DNA of 8,569 nt from Conexibacter sp. (GTDB lineage Bacteria > Actinomycetota > Thermoleophilia > Solirubrobacterales > Solirubrobacteraceae): NCBI GenBank assembly GCA_025964215.1, contig JAOPZG010000594.1, positions 1 to 8,569 on the forward strand. The letters are read 5' to 3'. Positions 1-6,236 of the stretch are shown here, in pieces (within the stretch, counting starts at the first letter, position 1; each line of letters begins with the position of its first letter). Under the pieces are notes generated by a model. It was not told the origin of the DNA. It worked only from the letters and a program-made list of their open reading frames with translations, and made no database searches. The translations under genes were made by a program, and so were the position numbers.

Positions 1-51
1 GACGCGCCGGGCGGCGGGACGGAAGTGCGGCTCGCGGTGCCGCTGGCATGA
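1..51 (+). CDS. Sensor histidine kinase, C-terminal end only (partial)
   Basis: Only the last 16 codons and the TGA (49-51) are inside the window. They translate as DAPGGGTEVRLAVPLA. A Gly-Gly-Thr followed by an alternating hydrophobic strand is how the ATPase (HATPase_c) domain of many histidine kinases ends, where the last strand follows the glycine-rich G2 box. The stop codon overlaps the ATG of the next gene (ATGA, 48-51), so the two are almost certainly one operon and translationally coupled. The next gene is a NarL/FixJ response regulator, whose usual partner is a HisKA_3-type kinase. The identification rests on this short tail and on context. The sensing domain and signal cannot be seen. 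Confidence 0.6.
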   Translation, partial: DAPGGGTEVRLAVPLA

Positions 52-707
52 GCGTGCCGCTGAAGGCCGGGGTGCTGATCGCCGACGACCACGCGATGGT
101 CCGCCGCGGCCTGCGCCACGTCCTCGACGCGGCGCCCGACCTGCACGTCGTCGCCGAGGCGGGCGACGGGATCGAGGCGGTGGAGCTCGGGCAGCGCGAG
201 GACGTCGACCTCGCGATCCTCGACGTCGCGATGCCGCGGCGCACGGGCCTCCAGGCGGCGCGCGAGCTGACGGCGCGGCGGCCCGGCCTGCGGATCCTGA
301 TGCTCTCGATGCACGACGTCGACCAGTACTTCTTCGAGGCGCTGCGCGCCGGTGCGGCCGGCTACGTCCTGAAGTCGGCGGCCGACCGCGACCTGCTCGA
401 GGCCTGCCGCGCGGCGCTGCGCGGCGAGCCGTTCCTCTATCCCCCGGCCGTGCGGACGATCATCCGCGAGCACTTGGAGGCCGCCGCCGCGGGCGAGGCG
501 ACCGACGGCGAGGTGCTCACGCCGCGCGAGCAGGAGGTCGTCAAGCTCGTCGCCGAGGCGCACACGACCGAGCAGATCGCCGAGCTGCTGGTGATCTCGC
601 CGCGCACCGTCGAGCGCCACCGCGAGAACGTCCTGCGCAAGCTCGGGATGCGCGACCGCGTCGAGCTGACGCGCTACGCGATCAGGCGGGGGCTGGTGGA
701 GCCGTGA
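48..707 (+). CDS. NarL/FixJ-family two-component response regulator
   Basis: A cytoplasmic DNA-binding regulator of 219 residues, the normal length for the family. The receiver domain covers about residues 7-125: acidic pocket D13-D14, phosphoacceptor D59 (in LAILDVAMP), switch residue S87 (LMLSM) and K109 (YVLKS) are all present, so it should be phosphorylated normally. A linker of about 30 residues leads to a LuxR-type helix-turn-helix at about 156-216 (VLTPREQEVV, then the recognition helix SPRTVERHRENVLRKLG). The family-typical Gly before the HTH is replaced by His172 (AEAHTTEQIA), a mild variation. The start is fixed by the ATGA overlap with the preceding kinase end. No target genes can be named. 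The 3' end overlaps the oppositely oriented alpha/beta hydrolase gene by 26 bp. Confidence 0.93.
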   Translation: MSVPLKAGVLIADDHAMVRRGLRHVLDAAPDLHVVAEAGDGIEAVELGQREDVDLAILDVAMPRRTGLQAARELTARRPGLRILMLSMHDVDQYFFEALRAGAAGYVLKSAADRDLLEACRAALRGEPFLYPPAVRTIIREHLEAAAAGEATDGEVLTPREQEVVKLVAEAHTTEQIAELLVISPRTVERHRENVLRKLGMRDRVELTRYAIRRGLVEP

Positions 708-1500
708 GCGCGGCGAGGTGCGCCTCGATGACCGCGTTGACGGCCTCGGGGCTCTCGAGCGCGTGGACGTGACCGGTGCGCTCCATGACCACGAGGGTGG
801 CGTGCGGCACGCCGGCGACGATCTGCTCGGACTTCGCCGGCGGGTAGGTGTGGTCCTCGGTCCCGGCGACGACGGTCAGCGGGATCCTGATGTCCTGCAG
901 CTCGTCGCGGATCGCCGGGCGGTGCGCGATGTGCCAGGCCGCGTCGGCGTACTCGGGCGTGCGGCTGGCGAGCAGCGCGCGGATCTCGGCGAGCAGCTCC
1001 GCCCGCGACGGGTCCTTGAGCGTGGTGTCGCCCAACATGAAGTACAACACGCCGTCGAGGACCGGCTCCATCCCGTGCTCGAGGACCGCCGCGGCGAGCG
1101 CGTCCATGCCCTCGGCCTGCTCCTCGACGTCGGCCGAGGTGCCCATGACGACCGCGGAGCGCAGGAGGTCCGGGCGGCGCGCGGCGAGCCGCAGGCCGAT
1201 GAAGCCGCCCATCGAGTTGCCGACGAACGTCACGTCGCGCAGGCCGAGCGCCTCGATCAGCGCGGCGGCGTCCTCGGTCTGGGTGTCCATGTCGAGCAGC
1301 GGCCGCGGATGGCGCTGGCTCTCGCCCTGGCCGCGGAGGTCGTAGCGGACGGTGCGGAAGCGGTCGGAGAACGCGGCGGCCTGGGCGGCGAACATCCGGT
1401 GGTCGAAGAACATCGACGGGCTGAAGAGCAGCGCGGGCGCGTCGCGCGGGCCCTCGTCGACGTAGTTGATGGTCGTGCCGTTGACCGTGATCGTGGACAT
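682..1500 (-). CDS. Alpha/beta-fold hydrolase
   Basis: A soluble 272-residue protein of the alpha/beta hydrolase superfamily, with no signal peptide. The nucleophile elbow is GNSMGG with Ser96. The likely acid is D216 (GTEDHTYP) and the likely base H244 (GHVHALESPE), giving a complete Ser-Asp-His triad in the right order. D54-L-R-G-Q-G-E-S at about 54-61 is the usual strand-4 motif. The classical His-Gly oxyanion motif after strand 3 is not seen; the segment reads FSPSMFFDHRMF (26-37). Layout resembles 3-oxoadipate enol-lactonase-like or esterase-like members, but the substrate cannot be assigned. It is the last gene of the minus-strand cluster, starting 9 bp after the acyl-CoA dehydrogenase stop, so co-transcription is likely. 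No clear Shine-Dalgarno lies in front, consistent with coupling to the upstream gene. Confidence 0.88.
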   Translation of the reverse strand: MSTITVNGTTINYVDEGPRDAPALLFSPSMFFDHRMFAAQAAAFSDRFRTVRYDLRGQGESQRHPRPLLDMDTQTEDAAALIEALGLRDVTFVGNSMGGFIGLRLAARRPDLLRSAVVMGTSADVEEQAEGMDALAAAVLEHGMEPVLDGVLYFMLGDTTLKDPSRAELLAEIRALLASRTPEYADAAWHIAHRPAIRDELQDIRIPLTVVAGTEDHTYPPAKSEQIVAGVPHATLVVMERTGHVHALESPEAVNAVIEAHLAALTAPPAPA

Positions 1501-1509
1501 CGGCGGAGC

Positions 1510-2634
1510 CTACGACTCGCGGGCGGCCTCGCCGAGCAGCGCGCGGGCGATGACGAGGCGCTGGATCTCGCTCGTGCCCTCGTAGATCTCGGTGACCTTG
1601 GCGTCGCGGTAGTAGCGCTCGGCCGGGAACTCCTTGGTGTAGCCGTAGCCGCCGAGGACCTGGATCGCCTCGCCGGTCCAGTGGCGGGCGACGCGCGAGG
1701 CGTACAACTTGGCCTGCGCGCCCTCGACCGTGTGCGGGTGGCCGTGCTGCTTGAGCCGCGCGGCGCGCCACGTGAGCGCGCGCGCCGCCTCGATCTCGGT
1801 CTGCATGTCGGCCAGCTTCTGCTGGATGGCGCCGAAGCCGCCGATCGGGCGGCCGAAGGCGTGGCGCTCCTTGGCGTAGGCGGTCGCGACCTCGAGCGCG
1901 GCCTGGGCGATCCCGACGGCCTGGGCGGCGATGCCGATCCGGCCGCCGTCGAGCGTGGAGAGCGCGATCCGCATCCCGCCGCCGCGCGGCCCGAGCGGCT
2001 CGCCGGGCGTCTCGTCGAAGGCGAGGTCGGCGGTCGAGGAGGAGTTGAGCCCCAGCTTCTCCTCCTCGCGGGTCACGCTGAAGCCGGGCGCGCCGCGGCG
2101 CACGACGAAGGCGCTCGGCTTGTCGGGGTCCAGCGCGAAGGCGAGGAACGTGTGGGCGTGCGAGCCGTTGGTGATCCACTGCTTCGTGCCGCTGAGCTTG
2201 TTCTCGGTGGCACGGGTGCGCATCGCGCCGGCGTCCGAGCCGCTGCCGGACTCCGTCAGCGCGAAGGCGGCGAGCTCGTGGCCCTGGGCGAGCGGCGGGA
2301 CGAGGCGGTCGATCTGCTCCGGCGTCCCGTGCGCGAGGATCGGCAGCGTGCCCGCGCTGGTGTGGACCGCGACGGTCACGCCGACGCCGGCGTCGGCGCG
2401 CGAGAGCTCCTCCAGGACCAGGATGTAGGACAAGAAGTCTACGCCCGCGCCGCCGTGCTGCTCCGGCACGCACGCGCCCATCAGCCCCAGCTCGCCGAGC
2501 GCCTCGAACACGGGCTTGGGGAAGCGATGCTCGCGGTCCCACGCGGAGGCGTAGGGCGCGATCTCGTCGTCGGCGAAGCGCTTCGCGAGATCCCGGATCT
2601 CGCGCTGCTCGTCGCTGAGCTCGTGGAGGCTCAT
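1510..2634 (-). CDS. Acyl-CoA dehydrogenase (FAD-dependent)
   Basis: Oxidises an acyl-CoA thioester to the trans-2-enoyl-CoA, passing electrons from FAD to electron-transfer flavoprotein (family knowledge). The 374 residues show the whole fold: N-terminal helical domain from LSDEQREIRDLAKRFADDE, the FAD/substrate segment AFALTESGSGSDAGAM, GTKQWITNGSHA, PGFSVTREEEKLG, then STLDGGRIGIAAQAVGIAQ and FGRPIGGFGAIQQKLADM. The catalytic base is E352 in EIYEGTSEIQRLVIAR, the position used by short/medium-chain and butyryl-CoA dehydrogenases. Several surface loops are shorter than usual (RTRATENKLSGTK; AFDETPGEPLGPRG), explaining a length a little below the usual 380-390. Exact chain length cannot be read. 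Start: ATG overlaps the TGA of a possible 17-codon ORF; GGGTGG lies seven bases upstream. Clustered with a thiolase. Confidence 0.93.
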   Translation of the reverse strand: MSLHELSDEQREIRDLAKRFADDEIAPYASAWDREHRFPKPVFEALGELGLMGACVPEQHGGAGVDFLSYILVLEELSRADAGVGVTVAVHTSAGTLPILAHGTPEQIDRLVPPLAQGHELAAFALTESGSGSDAGAMRTRATENKLSGTKQWITNGSHAHTFLAFALDPDKPSAFVVRRGAPGFSVTREEEKLGLNSSSTADLAFDETPGEPLGPRGGGMRIALSTLDGGRIGIAAQAVGIAQAALEVATAYAKERHAFGRPIGGFGAIQQKLADMQTEIEAARALTWRAARLKQHGHPHTVEGAQAKLYASRVARHWTGEAIQVLGGYGYTKEFPAERYYRDAKVTEIYEGTSEIQRLVIARALLGEAARES

Positions 2635-2684
2635 CGCACGACCACCCGCGACGAGCCCGGGTCGGTCAGCTCACGCACGCTCAC
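2631..2684 (-). CDS. Possible 17-codon coupling ORF between the HAD and acyl-CoA dehydrogenase genes
   Basis: A GTG-started frame encoding [17 protein letters not shown] fills the whole gap between two larger genes. Its GTG (2684-2682) overlaps the TGA of the HAD gene as GTGA, and its TGA (2633-2631) overlaps the ATG of the acyl-CoA dehydrogenase as ATGA. A ribosome-binding-like AAGGTGG lies seven bases before the GTG. This would let ribosomes move HAD, mini-ORF, dehydrogenase without a gap. The peptide resembles no family I recognise. Chance is a real alternative because stop codons are rare in such GC-rich DNA. The protein itself may have no function beyond coupling. Confidence 0.3.
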   Translation of the reverse strand: MSVRELTDPGSSRVVVR

Positions 2685-3451
2685 TTGGACACCACCTTGC
2701 GTCGCGCCGCCGTTCCCGCCGCGCCGAGCAGCCCCGCGGCGGCGAGGCCGCCGAGCATCGCGATCCGCCCCCCGAGGCGGTCGAAGCGCAGCACGTCCCA
2801 GCCCTCCTCGCGGGCGACCTTCGCCAGCGGCCCGTCCGGGTTGACGGCGACCGGGTGGCCGACCGCGCGCAGCATCGGCAGGTCGGACTCCGAGTCGGAG
2901 TAGGCATAGGACTCACGCAAGTCGATGTCCTTCTCGGCGGCCAGAGTGCGCATGACCATCGGCTTGCCCTCGCGGTAGGCGAACGGCCCGGCGAGGCGCC
3001 CGGTGTAGCGGCCCTCGGCGTCCTCCTCCAGCGGCGTGCCGAGGCCGCCGTCGAAGCCGAGCACCTTGGCGATCATCTCGGCCGTGTCCTGCGTGGCCGC
3101 GGTGACGATGTAGACCGGCCGGCCCGCGTCCTGGTGGCCCCACGCGATGGCGAGCATCTGCGGGTAGAGCCGCGGCAGGACGCCGGCGAGGACCTGCGGG
3201 CCGAGGCGCTGGAAGTCCCGCGCGCGCCGGCCCTCGAGCATCGCCCCCACCCGCGTCATCACGCGGTCGGTCGACGCGTCGGTGGAGCCGCGGAGGCGGA
3301 ACTTGACGTTCTCCCACGCGTCGAGCGCCAGGCGCCGCCGCGAGATCATGCCCGCTCGCGCGGCGGCCCTGGCCCAGAAGAAGCCGGAGGAGCCGGACAT
3401 CAGCGTCCGGTCCAGGTCGAAGAAGGCGGCGGAGGAGGGCGACGGGGTCAT
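2681..3451 (-). CDS. HAD superfamily, subfamily IB phosphatase (SerB-like)
   Basis: A phosphohydrolase of 256 residues using an aspartyl-phosphate intermediate (family knowledge). Motif I is FFDLDRTL with nucleophile D12 and general acid D14; motif II is T117 in YIVTAAT; the motif III lysine is probably K163 (YREGKPM); motif IV is [11 protein letters not shown] with D186 and D190. This SDSxSDLPML form is typical of the phosphoserine-phosphatase-like IB group in actinobacteria, not of true SerB (GDGANDLPML). The helical cap lies at about 20-100. Residues about 228-246 form a hydrophobic Gly/Ala/Leu stretch followed by ARRK, possibly a tail anchor or membrane-contacting helix. A GGAGG sits three bases before the ATG. 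The gene begins 24 bp after the thiolase stop. The substrate is unknown. Confidence 0.9.
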   Translation of the reverse strand: MTPSPSSAAFFDLDRTLMSGSSGFFWARAAARAGMISRRRLALDAWENVKFRLRGSTDASTDRVMTRVGAMLEGRRARDFQRLGPQVLAGVLPRLYPQMLAIAWGHQDAGRPVYIVTAATQDTAEMIAKVLGFDGGLGTPLEEDAEGRYTGRLAGPFAYREGKPMVMRTLAAEKDIDLRESYAYSDSESDLPMLRAVGHPVAVNPDGPLAKVAREEGWDVLRFDRLGGRIAMLGGLAAAGLLGAAGTAARRKVVSK

Positions 3452-3475
3452 CGCCCTCCAGCCTAGGTGCTCGCC

Positions 3476-4657
3476 TCAGCCGTGGACGCGGAGGATGACC
3501 GCGTCGCCCTGGCCGCCACCGGAGCAGATCGCCGCGACGCCGAGGCCGCCGCCCCGACGGCGGAGCTCGTGGACGATCGCGCCGAGGATGCGGGCGCCCG
3601 AGGCGCCGATCGGATGGCCGAGCGCGACCGCGCCGCCGTTGACGTTGACGCGGTCCTCCTCGATGCCGAGCTCGCGGATCGACTGCAGGGTCACCGACGC
3701 GAAGGCCTCGTTGATCTCCCACAGGTCGATGTCGCCGGGCTGGAGGCCCGCCTTGTCGAGGGCCTTGCGCGCGGCGCCGGCCGGCGTCGTGGCGAGGTAG
3801 GCGAAGTCGTTGGCGAACTGCGCGTGGCCGACGATCTCGGCGAGGACCGTCTTGCCGTTGGCGGCCGCCAACTCGTCGGAGGCGACGACCAGCGCGCCGC
3901 CGCCGTCGTTGACGCCCGGTGAGTTGCCGGCGGTGTGCGAGCCCTCCTTGCCGGTGAGGCCGGGGAGCTTGCTCAGGGCCTCGAGGGTCGAGCCGCGGCG
4001 CGGGCCCTCGTCGACCTCGACCACGGTGTCGCCCTTGCGGCCCTTCACGGTGAACGGGACGATCTCGTCGGCCATGCGGCCGTCGTCGATCGCGGCGAGC
4101 GCCAGCTCGTGGCTGCGCAGGGCCCAGCGGTCGAGGTCCGGGCGCGTCAGCTCGAGCTCGTCGCCGACCTCGGTGGCCTCGACGAACATCTGCTTGCCGC
4201 TGAACGGGTTGGTGAGCCCGTCGTGGACCATCGCGTCGAGCGCCTTGGCGTCGCCCATGCGGTAGCCGAAGCGGGCGCCGGGCAGCAGGTACGGTGCGCC
4301 GGACATCGACTCCATGCCGCCGCCGACGCCCACCTCGACGTCCCCGGCGCGGATCGCCTGGTCGAGGATCACCGCGGCGCGCAGGCCCGAGGCGCAGACC
4401 TTGTTGACGGTCTCGGAGGAGACGCCGTTGGGGATCCCGGCCTTGATCTGGGCCTGGCGCGAGGGCACCTGGCCCTGGCCGGCCTGGATGACCTGGCCCA
4501 TGACGACGTGGTCGACCTGGTCGGGCGCGACGTCAGCGCGCTCCAGCGCGGCGGTGATGGCGGCCGCGCCGAGGTCGGTCGCGTCGACGGAGGACAGGCC
4601 GCCGCCGAGCTTCCCGATCGGGGTGCGGGCGGCGCCGAGGATGACGGTCTTGGGCAT
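3476..4657 (-). CDS. Thiolase / acetyl-CoA C-acetyltransferase
   Basis: Condenses two acetyl-CoA to acetoacetyl-CoA or runs in reverse; related members cleave longer 3-ketoacyl-CoAs. The 393-residue length is exactly family-typical. Active-site residues are all visible: C88 ([12 protein letters not shown]), H348 ([16 protein letters not shown]) and C378 ([12 protein letters not shown]). The start [20 protein letters not shown] is the canonical thiolase N-terminus; the frame stays open a further 136 codons upstream, but that part is low-complexity and antisense to pepA, so it is not coding. No Shine-Dalgarno is evident. It is the first gene of the minus-strand cluster and divergent from pepA. 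The gene order thiolase, HAD, acyl-CoA dehydrogenase, hydrolase suggests a role in short-chain acyl-CoA turnover. Whether it is biosynthetic or degradative cannot be told. Confidence 0.95.
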   Translation of the reverse strand: MPKTVILGAARTPIGKLGGGLSSVDATDLGAAAITAALERADVAPDQVDHVVMGQVIQAGQGQVPSRQAQIKAGIPNGVSSETVNKVCASGLRAAVILDQAIRAGDVEVGVGGGMESMSGAPYLLPGARFGYRMGDAKALDAMVHDGLTNPFSGKQMFVEATEVGDELELTRPDLDRWALRSHELALAAIDDGRMADEIVPFTVKGRKGDTVVEVDEGPRRGSTLEALSKLPGLTGKEGSHTAGNSPGVNDGGGALVVASDELAAANGKTVLAEIVGHAQFANDFAYLATTPAGAARKALDKAGLQPGDIDLWEINEAFASVTLQSIRELGIEEDRVNVNGGAVALGHPIGASGARILGAIVHELRRRGGGLGVAAICSGGGQGDAVILRVHG

Positions 4658-4751
4658 GGAGGTTCTCGGTCTCTGGAGTCGGGTCAGGGACAGCGTAGGC
4701 GGCAGCTGCGCCGCCTTGGGAGCGGAACGGTAACGAGTAGCGTGCGATCCC
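4658..4751. promoter_or_regulatory. Divergent intergenic region, thiolase / pepA, with a small inverted repeat
   Basis: This 94-bp gap must hold the start signals of both divergent genes. GGCGGC (4698-4703) and GCCGCC (4710-4715) form a six-base inverted repeat around AGCTGC. On the minus strand TACGCT (4697-4692) is a possible -10 for the thiolase gene, giving a leader of roughly 28 bases; no convincing -35 matches it. The inverted repeat would then sit in the spacer of that promoter and just upstream of the pepA promoter. An operator is possible, but such GC-only palindromes arise easily by chance here. Confidence 0.3.
4716..4743 (+). promoter_or_regulatory. Putative promoter of pepA (leaderless start)
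   Basis: TTGGGA (4716-4721) and TAGCGT (4738-4743) are separated by 16 bases and fit a housekeeping -35/-10 pair with the actinobacterial TAnnnT -10. Only eight bases separate the -10 from the pepA ATG at 4752, so transcription would begin at or next to the start codon. The absence of any purine-rich Shine-Dalgarno before the ATG agrees with a leaderless mRNA. Prediction from sequence only. Confidence 0.45.
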
Positions 4752-6209
4752 ATGCGCGTGACCGCCACCACCGAGGCCGCGGCGTCCACCGCGGCCGACA
4801 CCGTCGTCGTCGGCCTGGTCGAGGGCGAGGGCGTGCCCCACGACGTCGAGGAGGGCGCGCTGCAGGCGCTCGTGGACGCCGGCGAGGCGCAGGCGAGCCC
4901 CGGCGCGCTGGCCGTCGCGCACGCCGCGGGGAAGCGCTGGATCCTGGTCGGGCTGGGCGCGCGGGAGCGGTTGAGCGCCGAGGGCCTGCGGCTCGCGGCG
5001 GCCGCCGCGCACGGGCGTGCGCGGGAGCTGGGCGCGTCGATCGTCTGCTTCGAGCTGCCGCACAAGGCGCGCGAGCACCAGCCGGCGCGCGCCGTCGTGG
5101 AGGGGACGCTGATGGCGGCCTATCGCTTCACGGCGTTCAAGACGAGCGCGCCGGACGGCGCGAGCGGGATCGAGGCGCTGATCGTGAGCGACCACGTCGA
5201 CCAGGCCGGCGAGGTCGCCCGCGCGGTCGTCGTCACCGAGGCGGTCAACGCGGCGCGCGACCTCCAGAACACGCCGGCCAACCACCTGACGCCGACCGCG
5301 CTCGGCGCGCGGGCGCACGTGGTCGCCGCCGCGCACGACACGCTGAGCTGCGAGGTCGCCGGCCGCGACGCGATCGTGGAGCGCGGGATGGGCGCGTTCG
5401 CGGCGGTCGCCGCCGGCTCCGAGGAGGAGCCCGCGCTGATCACGCTGCGCTACGAGCCGGAAGGCGCGACCGGCCCGGTCCTCGGCCTCGTCGGCAAGGG
5501 CGTGACGTTCGACTCCGGCGGGATCTCGATCAAGCCGGCCGGCTCGATGGCGGACATGAAGTACGACATGACCGGCGGCGCCGCGGTGGTCGAGGCGCTC
5601 GGCGCGATCGCCGCGCTGAAGCTCCCGGTGCGCGTGATCGGCGTCGTCGGCGCGACCGAGAACCTGCTCAGCGGGAGCGCGATGAAGCCGAGCGACGTCG
5701 TCGTCTCGGCCGCGGGCCTCACGGTCCAGATCGACAACACCGACGCCGAGGGCCGCCTCGTCCTGGCCGACTGCCTGCACCCCGCGATCGACCAGGGCGC
5801 CGAGCGGCTGGTCGACGTCGCGACGCTCACCGGCGCGATCATGAGCACGCTCGGCAAGGTCTACTCGGGCTTCTGGGCCGACGACGAGGGATGGGCCAAC
5901 GAGGTGGCCGGCGCCGCCGGCGAGGCCGGCGAGCTGATCTGGCGGATGCCGCTGCACGAGCGCTACGCCGAGCTGGTGAAGGGCGCGACCGCCGACGTCG
6001 CCAACCAGTCGCCGCTGCGCACCGGCGCGGCCTGCACCGCCGCGGAGTTCCTGCATCGCTTCACCGGCGGCGTGCCGTGGGCGCACCTCGACATCTGCGG
6101 CACGGCGTGGGACAGCGGGCGCGCCTACGGGCCCAAGGGCGGGACCGGCGTGATGGTCCGGACGCTGGTCGCCTTGGCGGAGCGCACCGCCGCCGGGCCC
6201 GCCGCGTAG
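4752..6209 (+). CDS. pepA: Leucyl aminopeptidase, M17 family (PepA)
   Basis: A cytosolic two-metal peptidase removing N-terminal residues from peptides, normally hexameric (family knowledge). The 485 residues comprise an N-terminal domain (about 1-150) and a catalytic domain. Metal ligands K249, D254, D272, D331 and E333 and catalytic K261 and R335 are all present, in VGKGVTFDSGGISIKP, MKYDMTGGAA and the signature NTDAEGRL. Each lies exactly 21 residues before its E. coli PepA counterpart as I recall that numbering, so the core has no indels. The start follows a putative leaderless promoter, and the N-terminus MRVTATTEAAAS leads straight into the first strand DTVVVGL. It is monocistronic: divergent from the thiolase and convergent with phoA. 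Some M17 proteins also bind DNA; nothing here tests that. Confidence 0.95.
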   Translation: MRVTATTEAAASTAADTVVVGLVEGEGVPHDVEEGALQALVDAGEAQASPGALAVAHAAGKRWILVGLGARERLSAEGLRLAAAAAHGRARELGASIVCFELPHKAREHQPARAVVEGTLMAAYRFTAFKTSAPDGASGIEALIVSDHVDQAGEVARAVVVTEAVNAARDLQNTPANHLTPTALGARAHVVAAAHDTLSCEVAGRDAIVERGMGAFAAVAAGSEEEPALITLRYEPEGATGPVLGLVGKGVTFDSGGISIKPAGSMADMKYDMTGGAAVVEALGAIAALKLPVRVIGVVGATENLLSGSAMKPSDVVVSAAGLTVQIDNTDAEGRLVLADCLHPAIDQGAERLVDVATLTGAIMSTLGKVYSGFWADDEGWANEVAGAAGEAGELIWRMPLHERYAELVKGATADVANQSPLRTGAACTAAEFLHRFTGGVPWAHLDICGTAWDSGRAYGPKGGTGVMVRTLVALAERTAAGPAA

Positions 6210-6236
6210 CGCGGGGGCCGGCGGGGCGAGCGAGTC
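6210..6236. other. Short convergent gap between pepA and phoA
   Basis: The 27 bases between the two facing stop codons are G/C-rich with no T-run and no clear stem-loop, so no intrinsic terminator is recognised. Either termination is Rho-dependent or the transcripts overlap at their 3' ends. Confidence 0.4.

Noticed and set aside
674..2542. A 622-codon minus-strand frame spanning the acyl-CoA dehydrogenase and hydrolase genes
   Set aside because: It is a frame-shifted reading of both genes, almost entirely Arg/Ala/Pro, with no domains.
718..2844. A very long plus-strand open frame (about 700 codons) opposite the hydrolase, acyl-CoA dehydrogenase and HAD genes
   Set aside because: The translation is Arg/Gly/Ala/Leu/Val/Asp-rich with no recognisable motif, while the minus strand carries three proteins with complete catalytic motifs. 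It is the usual antisense shadow of high third-position GC.
4658..5065. Extension of the thiolase frame by 136 codons upstream
   Set aside because: The extra sequence is Ser/Ala/Pro-rich, antisense to pepA, and precedes the canonical thiolase N-terminus [15 protein letters not shown]; 393 residues is the exact family length.
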